A stretch of DNA of 64,000 nucleotides from Jaapia argillacea MUCL 33604 (lineage: Eukaryota; Basidiomycota; Agaricomycetes; Jaapiales; Jaapiaceae): the NCBI GenBank assembly GCA_000697665.1, contig KL197711.1, positions 1,044,325-1,108,324 of the forward strand, read 5' to 3'. How positions within the stretch are numbered: the first letter of the stretch is position 1; every line of letters starts with the position of its first letter. The notes beneath the pieces are model-generated. The model made no database searches and was not told where the DNA came from. It saw nothing but the letters and a program-made list of their open reading frames with translations. The translations under genes were made by a program, and so were the position numbers. Shown in pieces: positions 1 through 11,390 of the stretch.

Positions 1-265
1 GCAGGCTGATCGTTGCTCTGATTATGAACACGAAAGCGGCAGAGGCGCGTTGTCCTTAGAACTGGCATGTTTTGTGTATGTGTTTACTGCTCGCACCCTC
101 GTCAATTCCTACCATACCACGCAATTTCGTTACTGTGCGCAACTGGATGCTCCGGCCGGCGAGGCATTTATACCATTACAAGGAACTGTCCTGCTCACAA
201 TGTCGGTTCAACTCGAGGGGAATTCCACGGACTGAATTCAGGTGGGGGAAAGTCTCAAACACGAC

Positions 266-980
266 TCAGCGTTTAGACGAACCTTCAGCTTTACTCCTGC
301 TGAGACTGCGTCGCTCCCTCGAGTCATCTGAGCGATCATTGTCGGATGACGACACTGAACGCGTCCGTCGACGCCCACGAGGAACTCGTCGTTTTGAGTC
401 TCGCTCTCTGGAGCGTGCAGAGTCCGGACTTCCTGAGCGTGAACTACCAGAGTCGGATTCCGAATCCGAGTTGTCTGAGCCAGAAGAAGAGTCCGAGTTT
501 GAGCTCGAATCTGAGTCGGACGAATTTGAACCACTGGGGACCGTTGCTTGAGAGTTGCAGAGGAAGGGAGAAATTATGCAGGCTTACCGTTTGGTACGCT
601 TGCGGGGTGGCACATCCTTGTCTCCTGATGCCTTTCCCTTCGCTCTCTCCTTCTCTTTCCCTTCCAATATCCGATTCGCTGTACCAGACCTAAGGACCAC
701 AACATGACTTAACATCCACACAATTGCAAACCAAGATGGAAACGTACTTGTTCTTGAACTCTTCTGGCACATCAACAGACGGCTTGCCATCCGCCTTCAA
801 TTTCGCCAGGACCTTTGGATTCTCAAGTTGTTGTGTGCGTGAAGGTCGGGAGAGGTATGGACGGGCAGCCGCTGTGCATTCATAAGTGAAATGGCCTGTT
901 CTTAGACATTTCTGGCAGATCGTGGAGGAAGATGCGCGAGGATTGTTGGCTGCTCTGCGATGGGGGGCGAACTTGGACAT
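266..980 (-). CDS. Zinc-knuckle (CCHC) Ser/Arg-rich protein, ZCCHC10-like
   Basis: Three exons: 980-748, 689-588 and 533-266, joined by canonical GT-AG introns of 58 and 54 nt that keep frame. The start MSKFAPHRR and the block RPSRTQQLENPKVLAKLKAD are typical of the fungal ZCCHC10-like family. The zinc knuckle CQKCLRTGHFTYEC (C-x2-C-x4-H-x4-C) sits near residue 22. The last exon encodes a Ser/Asp/Glu-rich tail followed by an RS-type Arg/Ser tail. I infer a small nuclear, RNA-associated protein; the biochemical role of the family is not well defined. It is divergent from the gene starting at 1210, with 229 bp between the two ATGs. The third exon matches no long open frame from an ATG, so a simple ORF scan would miss it. 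Confidence 0.85.
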
Positions 981-1209
981 TATTCTGGTGGGTGTTGGGG
1001 TGGCACCGGACCAGCTGGAGGGACTGGAGTCTGGGATCGGAAGCTGAAAGTCATTCCCACGCCATGCAGACTCTGATCAGGACCACAGCCTTCGTTGCAG
1101 TGCATAACCATGACTTGCTGGCTGTGTGACTCGACAGGACTCGATACAGTCTTCATAAATACCATTCTCCTGCATCGCATGATCTCTACACGTTCCCTCT
1201 TCAACAATC

Positions 1210-2452
1210 ATGGGAGGTAAAGCCTTCTCCCAACTCTTGCCTCGGGCATCCTTCCCTCGCATGTCTCCCTCGAAATACCAATCGCTCAAAGCGACTTATC
1301 TCCCTCGTCTCCGAGGTCTCTACGGGCTCGTTGAAGTACCCCGAGAGGCTCCAGAGAAGACAGACCATGGGGATCTCGACTTCATCGTTGCTTTCCCCAA
1401 AGAGGGCCTTGAACATAGCGAGGTCAAGGCTGCTCTTGGGGCTAGCGCGAGCATACCCTTGGATGGAAATCGGACAAGTCATTTTGCTGTACCTGCTGAA
1501 ATGGGGGAGGATGAGTATATCCAGGTTGATGTCCATGTTTGTGCCGATAAGGAGGAATGGGAAAGGATCGTTCTGTTTCATTCCTTTGGGGATTTGGGCA
1601 TGATATTGGGAGTTTTGGCGAAATCGGGAGGATTGCAGCTCGGAACGAAAGGACTCAAGGTGAGTATCCACTAGAGTGATCGAATAGGATGCACGAGCGA
1701 GTACGTGGAGTGCACGACTCGGAATGCGTCTGTCGGTCCACACTCTACTCCCATAACGTGTTTTTTGTCCTTCCTCGATGCCCCTCCTGACTCGTTGTGT
1801 GCAGGTTCATAACATTTTTCCCGAGGAAAATCACCCCGTATCCTTTCCACTCTCAGCTTCATTCGAGAAAATTATGCCTTACTTCGGACTCTCTTTGGAT
1901 ACTTGGAAACAAGGATTCTCCTCGCAGAAAGAGATATTCCAATGGGTGGAGACATCTAGATTCTTCGAGCCACGTCGTTTGGTCAAAGCCTCAACATTCG
2001 AGACTCCAAACGCTAAAGAGAGGTCGCTCGAGGATAGAGGCATGTATCAATCGTTTCTAGTCCATGTTCGAGAGATCGCCTCACAACAAGACGTGGACAC
2101 TTGGCCCCGTCTGAAGACCAAGGCGGAGATTCGAGACGAAGCTTTGACGTACTTCGACAAAAAGGAAGCGTACGAGCGGCTGGTACACGACAATTGGGTC
2201 AAGGCTCGCGTCAGGGCGACGTGGAATGGCAATAAAGTCATTGAGTGGACAGGATTGTGGGGGTTGAGGGTGAGAGAGCTTATGCAAGAGGTCGAGAGGA
2301 GGGTTGGGGGCAAGGAAGGGATCGCTGGAATGGAGGATGGCGAGATAAAGAAAACCGCTCTTGAAGCTCACGAGACGCTGAAGCGGGTCTGGGCAGCAGC
2401 TGCTGTGGGTGGTATCGAGGTGGACGGAGGGGTCATCCAGCAGGCAGTTTGA
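1210..2452 (+). CDS. Nucleotidyltransferase-like fungal protein
   Basis: Two exons, 1210-1659 and 1805-2452, joined in phase 0 across a GT-AG intron (donor GTGAGT, acceptor GTGCAG). The product is 365 aa. The N-terminus MGGKAF and the stretch HGDLDFIVAFP look like a nucleotidyltransferase-fold G-x-D-x-D-type segment, followed by an acidic DEYIQVDVHV strand that could supply a further metal-binding Asp. The C-terminal half is helical (KEAYERLVHDNWVKARV). I recognise it only as a conserved fungal hypothetical protein; the transferase assignment is an inference from these motifs and no substrate is implied. It shares a 229-bp upstream region with the zinc-knuckle gene. Confidence 0.65.
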
Positions 2453-2887
2453 TGGTCACCGCCAGAGTGTCTTGGTCGAGCTCAGACTAAGACACTTGTC
2501 CCTGTGGTTAGTCTCATAACCAAATTCTCGAATATCTCAGAGACTGGTCGCGAGTCTATCTTCAGGTGATGGGGCGGAATCTGGGCGGTATTCGGAGGTT
2601 TGATTTCTTGGTTCGACACATGGATGATGGGGTTGGGTAGATGTAGAATAAGTGCGTATGCGCACCGTCGACTGGTGTATGTTTCTTGTGTACACATACG
2701 ATGTACATAACATCCTTGTATGTTCTGAATCATCGGCACGGCCTGAATCGGTCTTGCAACATTTCAGATAATCCGATTCTGTTCCTTCCTATCCCGATCA
2801 TATCAGCTCTGTTGGGTTGGATCCATCACGATCCGACAGCGTTGGTTATGGTACTCTTAAACCTTTGACCTGAACCACCACCACACC

Positions 2888-3710
2888 ATGGCCTCCCAAT
2901 TCCCTGTTCTCGCTCGTTTACTGGCGACGAACGCTCAGTGGGCAAAAGATGTCGAAATTGCTGAACCTGGATTCTTCGCGGCTTCGGCGCAAGGTCAATC
3001 CCCGAAGGTACGACCACTGGGTGAATCGGCCAAATGTCAATTGACTTAAGACTTTGATCCCTTTCGATTTTTGTTGCAGGTGTTGTGGATCGGCTGTGCC
3101 GACTCTAGAGTTCCTGAATCTGTGGTGACAGCCAGCAAGCCTGGTGACATATTTGTCCATCGTAACATCGCCAAGTAAGTCGTAGTCACCATCTTCACTG
3201 TTCTTTGAATTGACGAAAGCGATGTTCTGGCAGCCAGTTCCCCTTGCACGATGTCAACGCCGAGGCTGTCTTGGAATATGCTGTCGGCCATCTTGGTGTT
3301 GAGCATGGTGAGCACCAGCACTCCAATCACCCAAGTTCTTCCTTCTTTCGTGATACATATTAACGAGATGCTTCCCAGTCATAATCGTCGGTCATAGCAA
3401 GTGCGGTGGTGCTGCTGCCTGTCTCGCCGCCGCTCAACACCCCACCGGGCTCGCTGATCCTGAGGCCGGTCCCGATGCACCCCTCAACAAATGGCTTGCT
3501 CCACTCGTTGCAATTGCATCTTCTCTCGTCAACGCGTACCCCGAGACTCTCATCGAGGAGAATATCAAGGCACAGGTGGAGAACGCTGCACAGAGCCATA
3601 CCATCAAAGAGGCTTGGCACAAGGGAAAGAAAGTGTATGTTCACGGATGGTTGTATGAGATTGAGAAGGGTACTTTGAAGGATCTGGGTATTACCAAAGG
3701 GCCTCAGTAA
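2888..3710 (+). CDS. Beta-class carbonic anhydrase
   Basis: Four exons: 2888-3007, 3080-3174, 3234-3307 and 3379-3710, giving 206 aa in one frame. It should catalyse reversible CO2 hydration, supplying bicarbonate for carboxylation reactions and pH/CO2 sensing, as yeast Nce103 does. The zinc ligands are visible: Cys and Asp/Arg dyad in [11 protein letters not shown], and His/Cys in [16 protein letters not shown] and [16 protein letters not shown] are also family hallmarks. No mitochondrial presequence is evident, so it is probably cytosolic. The length matches compact fungal beta-CAs. MSH5 follows on the same strand about 205 bp downstream. Confidence 0.95.
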
Positions 3711-3794
3711 AACGATTCAAGTAGCTTTAGATGAATGAAATGTAAATCGAAGCTTTGAGCACTTGCAGTTGAGGCCTTGAGGTCGAGATCGTGG

Positions 3795-3821
3795 ACGCGT
3801 TTGACGCGTGACGTCACGCGT
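3795..3821. promoter_or_regulatory. Three ACGCGT (MCB-type) boxes with an 18-bp palindrome upstream of MSH5
   Basis: ACGCGT occurs at 3795-3800, 3804-3809 and 3816-3821. The last two flank GACGTC to form a perfect 18-bp palindrome (3804-3821) with TGACGTCA at its centre. The cluster lies about 96 bp before the chosen MSH5 ATG. ACGCGT is the MBF/MCB box that drives S-phase and premeiotic genes in yeasts, and TGACGTCA is the CRE core. The use of these sites here is inferred. Confidence 0.45.
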
Positions 3822-3916
3822 TGAGCCACTTGGACTTGGACTTCCAACTGCTTGTTGATCCCCATCCTTCGCCTAACACTTGCAATCTGGCCAGACCTGC
3901 TTCCACACAGGCTGAT

Positions 3917-6900
3917 ATGGCATCGCGTGCTATCTCCTCGTCTCATAGAAAGGTGAAACTCACCACGAAATCAAAAAGAAAGCGTCCCGCCCAAGACGGC
4001 AGCGACATCGATCATGATGAGGAGGCTGTGACAGAGAGTGGAGTTGCCATACCCGGTATGCGAGGCGGAAATAAGAAAGTAAGGTGGGGGAGCGAAGTTG
4101 TTCAGTCAGGAGATGAGGGTGAAGAAGAGGACGAGACTGAGGAGGGTTCGAAGATCGAGGAAGATTCATCAAACGAAAAAGTCAGTCCTTGACGTCGGTG
4201 GCTGCCATAGGGATCTGACCCTAATTCTCGAAAGATATGTTTGGCAACCACTTGCCAGTCGTGAGTCGCTTCGCTCCAGAAGTATTCGAATTCTCATGGC
4301 TTGCTTAGCGGACGGATGGGATGCGCCTACTATGATCCAGTTAAAGCTATAATTTACGTCCTAGAGGATACTCAAGAAACACCCCACTTTGACCTCACGC
4401 GAATGTGTGAGTGCTTTTACTCTTTAGTCAGGTTAAGCCCAACACCCGATTCTAGTGCTCGAGCAAACCAACCCGGACATCGTCCTCACCAGCTCGAGAG
4501 CAGATGACAAATTCATGGACGTCCTTCAAGATTTCAGTAACGAATATTCAAATTCTATCAATATATTTGCGCATATACTCACCCGATGGTGTCCAGTGGA
4601 TACCTCGCAAGGTATTTTCCAGATTCGCCCTTACAAGGACTTCGTTGCAGGTAAAGGAAGAGAGAGGTTGCTCTCTTTGCGACTCCTCTCCGAGTTACCA
4701 ACTATCATGGCGGAGCTTGGTAACACAGGATCCTCCGATTCCGGGCCTTCCACCGAGCCAATGAATGCATACGACTTCATGCAACGACGGAGGGACTACC
4801 ATGGAGACCCTACCATGAAGCGCTGGAACGCCTCGATCAGACTGTCAAACTTTGCCTCTATGGAGTGTTCACCATTCTGCGTGCGTTATTGTATCGTGAT
4901 TGTAATGTTCCTCCGATAGGCTTATTTCTTCTCATTGGTAGCTCTCTGCAGTTGGCGCCCTCCTCAACTATCTTGCCTGTGAGAGAGCAGTCGGAGAGTT
5001 GGATGACCAAGGTATTGGTGGTTTGGATGTCCGTGGAATCGAGGCCCTTGCCCTGTTCGTAGTTTCAACTTGGTTCCATTTCCGGACACTTTTGACCCAA
5101 CAACAGCGACGAGGTGATGCAGATCAATGCCGATACATTATTGTACGTGCGAATAGTCTCTCTCCACCGTCTACTATTTAGCTTTGGCCAAGAATAGCTC
5201 TTTAGGAGTCTTCGAAAACGAAAGTCATGCTTCTATCCATTCAGACAAAACAAAAGAAGGCTTGTCTCTCTTCGGTATGATCCTTGTCTAAACGTCGACT
5301 ATTTTGTTCTGAGAGCAGCCTCGAAGCCATCCTCAATAATACTCGCACGACGCTTGGCCGTGCCCTGCTTCGTACATGGCTTTTGCGGCCCTGCCTTTCT
5401 ATTCCGGCGATCACCGCTCGCCATGACGCCATTTCGTGTTTTCTTTCCCCAGACAACCTCGTCACCTCCGATGCCATGCACAATCATTTGAAGGGCGTCA
5501 AGAACGTGCCCAAGATTCTAAGTTCCATGCGAATGGGAAATGCAGGGATTTCGCAGTGGGGCGGACTGGTGAATGTATAACCTCTTCGTTTAGGCGGAAA
5601 GGATGACCACTGACTGCGTTCCTTCAGTTCGCCTTCCATTCAGCCATGTTGAGGGAAGCGTGCACTGAATTGCATCATGTCAGCCGCGTCGAGGTTATCA
5701 AGAAGGTGGTCGTTCAATGTAAAAAGTCCACCTCCATTTCTTACATTCTCTGTAGCTTCTCAAGGCGCTAGACAGCACCAACTTCAAGGAGGTTGGGAGT
5801 CTGATTAACGGAAAGGTAACCAATGATATGGTCTCCTTACTCCACCGTATCGCTACCAACTTGAAACAAAATCTTCTAGATCGACTGGGAAGAGTCAGCG
5901 AATGCTGGGCGAGTGTGCATCAGACCTCATGTCGATGAGGAACTGGACAAATTGAAGCACATTTATCATGGGATTGACTCGGTCCTCGTACGTACACTGG
6001 GAGCAGCGCCTTCTAATACTTCTGATGGAGCTTCATCACAGTGCAAAGTAGCGGAGCGAGTCTGCTTATCTGTCCCGTCCGACTATGCATCGTCCCTCAA
6101 TGTCGTGTATTTCCCCCAGCTTGGTGCGTGCGCAGTTTTACATCTCCTATCTGCGATGATAACATTCTCCAGGGTTCCTGATTTGCGTTCCGATGTTGGA
6201 CGAGTGGAAGGCCAACGAAGAAATCAAGGAGATTGATGGCTGGAGTTTCCAGGTGACCTTTCTGAGACGTTACTTTACGCTTACCATCCTAATGTCCATC
6301 CCTTTAGTTCTCGTCAGAGTGCGGAAGTTCTACCCTCATAGGTCCGGAAATGATTGACATTTTACGAAAGGTCCAACGTCTACTTCAAATCTGGAGAAAT
6401 GCATGGTTCGTCGTCTGCGAGAACTTTGACCAGATCCTGATAGCCTTCCGGTAGATTTAGACACCCACATCGGTGACTTGCACTGTTCTATCGTTGGTGA
6501 GATGATACTTCACTCTCCTGAACTCACGTGACAATGCGCCCCAGATCGAGAGATAGAGCTTGTCCAAGCACTATTGGAAAATATACTCGTCTACGATCAG
6601 GCCATAGCAGATGCGTGCGATGTTTGCGCCGAGCTCGACTGCCTTCTTTCATTCGCTGAAGCCTCTCGGGCGTATGACTACGTACGACCAGAAATGGTCA
6701 AGGAAAATATTATCAACATTAAACAGGGCAGGTAGTGTGGTTACTTTACCCATCCTCACTTGGCTTGGCCTTTTATTGCGCATTTGGCAGACACCCATTG
6801 CAAGAACAAGTGGTCGCCACCTTTGTACCAAACGACGCCATTCTTGCTGGCGGTCGTGGCGTTGGCTCTCATTTTACTGAATTTCAAGAAGATCAACATG

Positions 6901-8395
6901 ATTGTGATGAACTTCGGGAAGCCCATAGTGTCCTGATATGTACCGGTGCGAACTCTTGTGGAAAGGTCAGCCATATTTGCTGTCCACGGGTCTCCGGATT
7001 GACGTGATAATGTTCAAGAGCGTGTATCTCAAACAGGTGGGTTGTCGAGTTAACACTTGCTTGGATGGTGATTCACCATACCAATAGACCGCCCTGATAC
7101 AGTACATGGCACAAGTACGTTGTCTTTTTGCTCAAGGTGCGAGCGCTGAGCGTGTTTAGATTGGATGGTATCTCCTATGCTTTGTCTCTCGGGGATGTTG
7201 ATCACTGACTGCTAACAGCTTTGTACCAGCACTTTCGGCAAAGCTGGGTATCGCCGATAAGAGTGAATTTGTGATCCGCTTCTATCCATACACTCCCTAA
7301 TCCCTGCCCACAGTTCTTACGCGAATCCAAACCCGAGAATCCGTTTCAAGGGTAAAAGTCTCCCAGCATTCGACCACATTATGTCTATCCTAAACTGTGC
7401 TAACATTCCCAGCTTCAATCTGCCTTTATGATCGACCTCAACCAAGTTTCGCTCGCCCTTCGAAACTCTACGGCTCGGTCTTTGATACTTCTGGACGAAT
7501 TCGGCAAAGGAACCCTTTCCACAGGCTCGTACATTTTCTTCGCCTTCTGGGGCACTTTCTACCGTCACCGGATTTTACTTTCCTCGTCATGTATAAGTTT
7601 TCGACTTGTCGCTGACTCTCCGATGGCCCTGGTCGCTTTCGCTCTTGGTTCTGTCTATGCCTGTCTTGTCTGTCTAGATGGCGCTGGCCTGTTCTGTGGC
7701 GTCATCAAGAGCCTACTCGGACGAGGCTTATCTTGCCCCAAAGTGCTAGCCGCAACACACTTCCACGAGGTCTTCACTGACGAATTGTTGGCTCCTTCTG
7801 AACTTCCGGTCACGTTCGCACATATGCAAGTGATGATCACTTCAAGCTCAGGAGAGCTGCTTGGCGTTAGTCGCAACACTTCCGTTGAACTGGAGACTCC
7901 CACTGGCTCAATCCATGACGGGGAAGAAATTTCTGAGAGAGCTCTTGTACCAGGAGAGAGGATAACTTACTTTTATAGGTGCGGATTCATTCCCATTACC
8001 TGTAAGTCGATTCTCACCAATCACTCAGAGTCGCGAAGGGTCTTACTCTCCAGTCGCACGCTGCGAAGTGTGCCGAGATATTCGGTATCCCAGCTCGAGT
8101 TGTTCAACGTGCTCAGTATGTCACGTAGGTCTTTCGATTTTATATAGCGTCCGGGCTTGGGCTGATAGCATGATTCCGCAGTGACCTCCTCTCAACACAA
8201 TCATTAGGCCTCCTTCTCGACGAAGAGATGACTGATACGGAGAGACAGGACCTCGAAGATGCTGAATTGATTTGCAGGAAGTTCCTGGCTGTGAATTTCG
8301 AAGAGGAATCGCGGACAACGAGAAACTGTCTCGGGGACGTGCTCGGCCGACATGTAGATGGAGATGCAGCCGAACAGGAGAATTCACTCAGTTGA
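3917..8395 (+). CDS. MSH5: Meiotic MutS homologue MSH5
   Basis: A heavily split gene of roughly 20 exons. MSH5 pairs with MSH4 as a clamp that stabilises recombination intermediates and promotes crossovers; it does not do mismatch repair. The start (MASRAISSS at 3917) opens a Lys/Asp/Glu-rich tail. Then come SGRMGCAYYDPV (about 4310), a MutS core/lever region, and the ATPase. Walker A is split by an intron and reads TGANSCGK|SVYLKQ. ESVSRLQSAFMIDLNQV, the Walker B region LILLDEFGKGTLSTD and AATHFHEVF follow. The C-terminal helix-turn-helix part reads AKCAEIFGIPARVVQRAQ. The stop is at 8393-8395. All ATPase motifs are intact. One exon is only 8 nt (7160-7167), and the intron at 7525-7677 appears to start with GC. 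I did not fix every exon border between 4900 and 6700. Confidence 0.9.
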
Positions 8396-8518
8396 GGGTC
8401 CCTAGCGGATATGTAAATTCATACATTGCAGTAATACAGTAGTTTACAGCGCAGAATGTCCAGGGGTATTTGCTGGAGTACATGCTCTTTGTTCATACTT
8501 CGACAACACTACTTGCAC

Positions 8519-9324
8519 CTAGCCTACATATGGGCTAAGCTTGACGTGTTTCACCACGACCTCCGCAGCTTCGAGGAGGGTCCCAACTATGTCGTGCATA
8601 TGGTGATTCTCCTTGACCGTGCTCCAATGTTTCTAGAGAGATAGATGAGCTCGACTGTCCACTGGAGAGACATGAACTGGCTTACCGCAACACTTTCCCA
8701 ACCGACAGCTAACGTGACCAGACCTTCCTTATCGACAGCAGGTCCCCATGCACACGGAATACCAGCCTTCGTCAACATTCTCTCCATCTCTTTCACCATC
8801 TCGGTCACCTTCACCCTCTCTTCCTCATCCTCCGATTTCGGGGTGATGAACGAGAGTTCTGTCACGGGACTTTCGAATGCTTTATTCGGAGGAAAGCCAA
8901 ATTGAATGTGGATCACTTCGACGTTTGATAGGGAGGTAGACATGGAGGATTCAAGGGAGGCAAGAAGAGGGTCGTAGTAGGTTGTGTTTGACATGAGTTT
9001 GAGGTGGTGTGCCAAGGTCTTCCAGCCTGCGGATGAAGCGGTGAACGATTGTTTTGCGACGAAAGGAGGTGACAACCATACCAACAAGAAGGTATGCCGT
9101 TTCGAGGTCTTCCTTTTCTACGCCATGATACACGCTACCAAAAGTCAGAAGAAGCTGAGTATCCTGAATGAACGAATTACTCACAACTGTGTTCCTTCCG
9201 CCTTGTTCCACAATATGTCAAAAACACCAGTCAACCCTTTCACAGGGTTCTCTTGATACTCTTCCGTGGAAGGAAACATACAAAACTCCACGACAGGAAC
9301 GTTCATATGCGAATCGCCGTTCAT
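8519..9324 (-). CDS. ABM/dimeric alpha-beta barrel-like protein, paralogue 1
   Basis: Four exons: 9324-9185, 9134-9082, 9026-8686 and 8632-8519 (215 aa), with intron phases 2, 1, 0. This is one of three neighbouring paralogues on the same strand, all with this exon structure and an exactly 53-nt second exon. Shared landmarks are VVEFCMFPSTEEY at the start, VYHGVE, LLVGWKTL, a central SPVTELSFITPKS strand and VTLAVGWESV near the end. The last exon gives KHWSTVKENHHM. The alternating layout and VGW..H.W pattern suggest a duplicated ABM/EthD-type dimeric alpha-beta barrel, small enzymes that often act on aromatic or polyketide-like substrates. That assignment is an inference and the substrate is unknown. 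Confidence 0.7.
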
Positions 9325-10192
9325 TTCGTCTTTGGTGTGCGTGTTGGGATTCGATTTCGATGGATAATGGGAGGAATTCTGGGGTGGGGTTCCATGGTGA
9401 TTTATAGGTGGAAGGCTTGATGCTAGTGCGATCGAGGCATATGCGCCAACCTACCCAGCTCTAGACGAGCCTTGGAAAGACTCTAAAGAGATCGAGGGCG
9501 ATGGAGTCACGTGATCCGGATGAGTGGTCGCGTGATGCAATGACCACGACAACGCGAGACGCGTGTACATAGCACAGAGACAATACCAAGCCGTAGGCAG
9601 CAAACCTATCAAATTATTGCTGTGGAAGGCAGCTCTCAAACGTACTGGAAGGACAGTACTAGCTGGAGAAGCGCTCCCAAACCACCCCCAGATGTTATCA
9701 CCTATGTCATGGTAGGGGGTAGGCAGCTTTTGAGAGGCACGCAAACGAGTAGGTAAAGATACTCGCCAAGATGTTTTCGTAGCCATCATATACTCGGGAG
9801 GCTCATCGATGGCTAGCGATAGCTATGAATACCGCGTGAAATGAAAGCTAAGACTTGGCAAATGCCATAGAGGGAAACCAGAGGATCCGAAGATCGTCCT
9901 GTTTGGTCGAAATCACAGATAAGCAAACGTGCGGGATCATACTGGGTGATAGAACGACGAATGTGCTTGGCAGCAATCATGACAAGTTGGGAAACTGCAG
10001 GGTCGAAATGCTGATCGTCAGTTACCAGAATTGAGGTCGAGCACTCGATCGGGATGTGTCAGTGGCTAACAGGCGCATCTCAGTTTCATTGAGAAATCCG
10101 TTCTTGAACGTACAAAACCACTTCGTTAACCACAACAGCGTACATCCCTTATGATTCTCCAGAAGAGTTTTCGGGGTGAGAAACGAGGGTCA
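9325..10192. other. Intergenic stretch without supported gene
   Basis: About 870 bp between the ABM-like paralogues 1 and 2. A 112-codon frame on the minus strand (9451-9789) has no recognisable motif and no splice-linked partner. I see no RNA gene or repeat here. It probably contains the promoter of paralogue 1 and the 3' flank of paralogue 2. Confidence 0.5.
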
Positions 10193-11039
10193 TCAAGGGG
10201 AATAACGTATTAAACGTGCGTGCTTGACGTCCAAATCGGCCACTTGGAAGGCTTTCTGGACTACAGAGACGAGGGGTTGGTAGCCCTTTGATTGGTCGAC
10301 CTGGTCCCAATGATCCTAAAGACATACACGAACGTTTTTGGATGGTCAGATTCCATTTCGGGTTTACGAGGCCGAAAAGGCGGAGGAAGAAAAAACACAC
10401 CTGAACGCTATCCCACCCGACGACGAGTACGATGGTATCCTGTTTGCCCTCCTCGATCCCTTGACCCCAAGCACAACTCTGCTCGTAGGGAGCCTCGTTA
10501 AGCCTCTTCTCCAACTCTTTCATCAACTCCAGCACCTGAGCCTTTTGCTCAGGGGATTTGGGTTTGATGATGGCGATTTCGGTTGCAGGTGCTTTGAAGG
10601 ATTTGAGGGGATCGGTCTTGAATTCGACATGGACCATGTCGAGAGGGCCTGCGAGGTGTGGGACGATCTTGGAAATCAGAGGCGGGTAAAGCTCGGTGTC
10701 ATCCATGAGCTTTTTGTGGTCTTGGTAGGTCGCCCAACCTGCCAAAGGTGAGCGGTGTGAGTAAGTTGAGATGAGTACGTAGGATGATGAACAGAGGGGG
10801 CGCACTAAGGAAAAAGTAGCCATTGTTCTTATCCTCCGTCTGGAAACCGTGGTAGATGCTAATCAGCATTAATCAGTCGTGTCTCACGTTGTAGAATGAA
10901 AAAAACTGGCAACTCACTAGTTCAATCCAGTAGCTACTTTATAGATGTAGCTGAAGGCATCGTGCATGACCTTTGGATCATTCTGATAGCCTTCCTTCGC
11001 AGGGAAGAGGCAAACTTCGACGACATGAGGTCCGGGCAT
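10193..11039 (-). CDS. ABM/dimeric alpha-beta barrel-like protein, paralogue 2
   Basis: Four exons: 11039-10918, 10858-10806, 10738-10401 and 10315-10193 (211 aa), all with GT-AG introns in phases 2, 1, 0. The start is MPGPHVVEVCLFPAKEGY. Later landmarks are IYHGFQTED, WATYQDHKKLMDD, a central APATEIAIIKPKS strand, TIVLVVGWDSVQ and the last exon DHWDQVDQSKGYQP. The exon pattern and the 123-nt last exon match paralogue 3 exactly. The likely fold is a dimeric alpha-beta barrel as for paralogue 1; the function is unknown. It is divergent from the phosphate carrier gene, with 351 bp between start codons. Confidence 0.75.
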
Positions 11040-11390
11040 GGTTGTGATGATAGATCAGTGGAAAGACAGGGAAAAGATGAGAATATCGATTCGAGCCGTA
11101 TTTATGGCCATGTTGTCTCCATACACGCGTGATTACATACCGTGTCGAGCAAGGCTGCTGATCTGTCACATCTGAGGAGAAGCAGGTCCACCGAGGACCC
11201 CTGATTTGGTCTGGTGTGGACCGGTCTCTCGGTCCTAACGGTCCGATGTCGCTGTAATTGACGTCACTTTGCACCTCACCAAGGCCGCAACAGCACCCCC
11301 CGAGATGATTCAGATGCGTTTAAAGTTGGACTCCTTCCCCGGTTCTGTCACCACAATTCATCTGTCCATACTCCTCTCCACCAAGTCGTG

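Noticed and set aside
72-551. 159-codon plus-strand frame rich in Ser/Glu/Arg
   Set aside because: It is the antisense shadow of the Ser/Asp/Arg-rich last exon of the minus-strand zinc-knuckle gene, whose frame joins exactly to its upstream exons.
7428-8147. Continuous 239-codon frame read as a separate gene
   Set aside because: It is several MSH5 exons with unspliced introns that happen to lack stops; the ends match the MSH5 family only after splicing.
9451-9789. 112-codon minus-strand frame between ABM-like genes
   Set aside because: No recognisable motif, no splice partner and no paralogue among the neighbouring genes.
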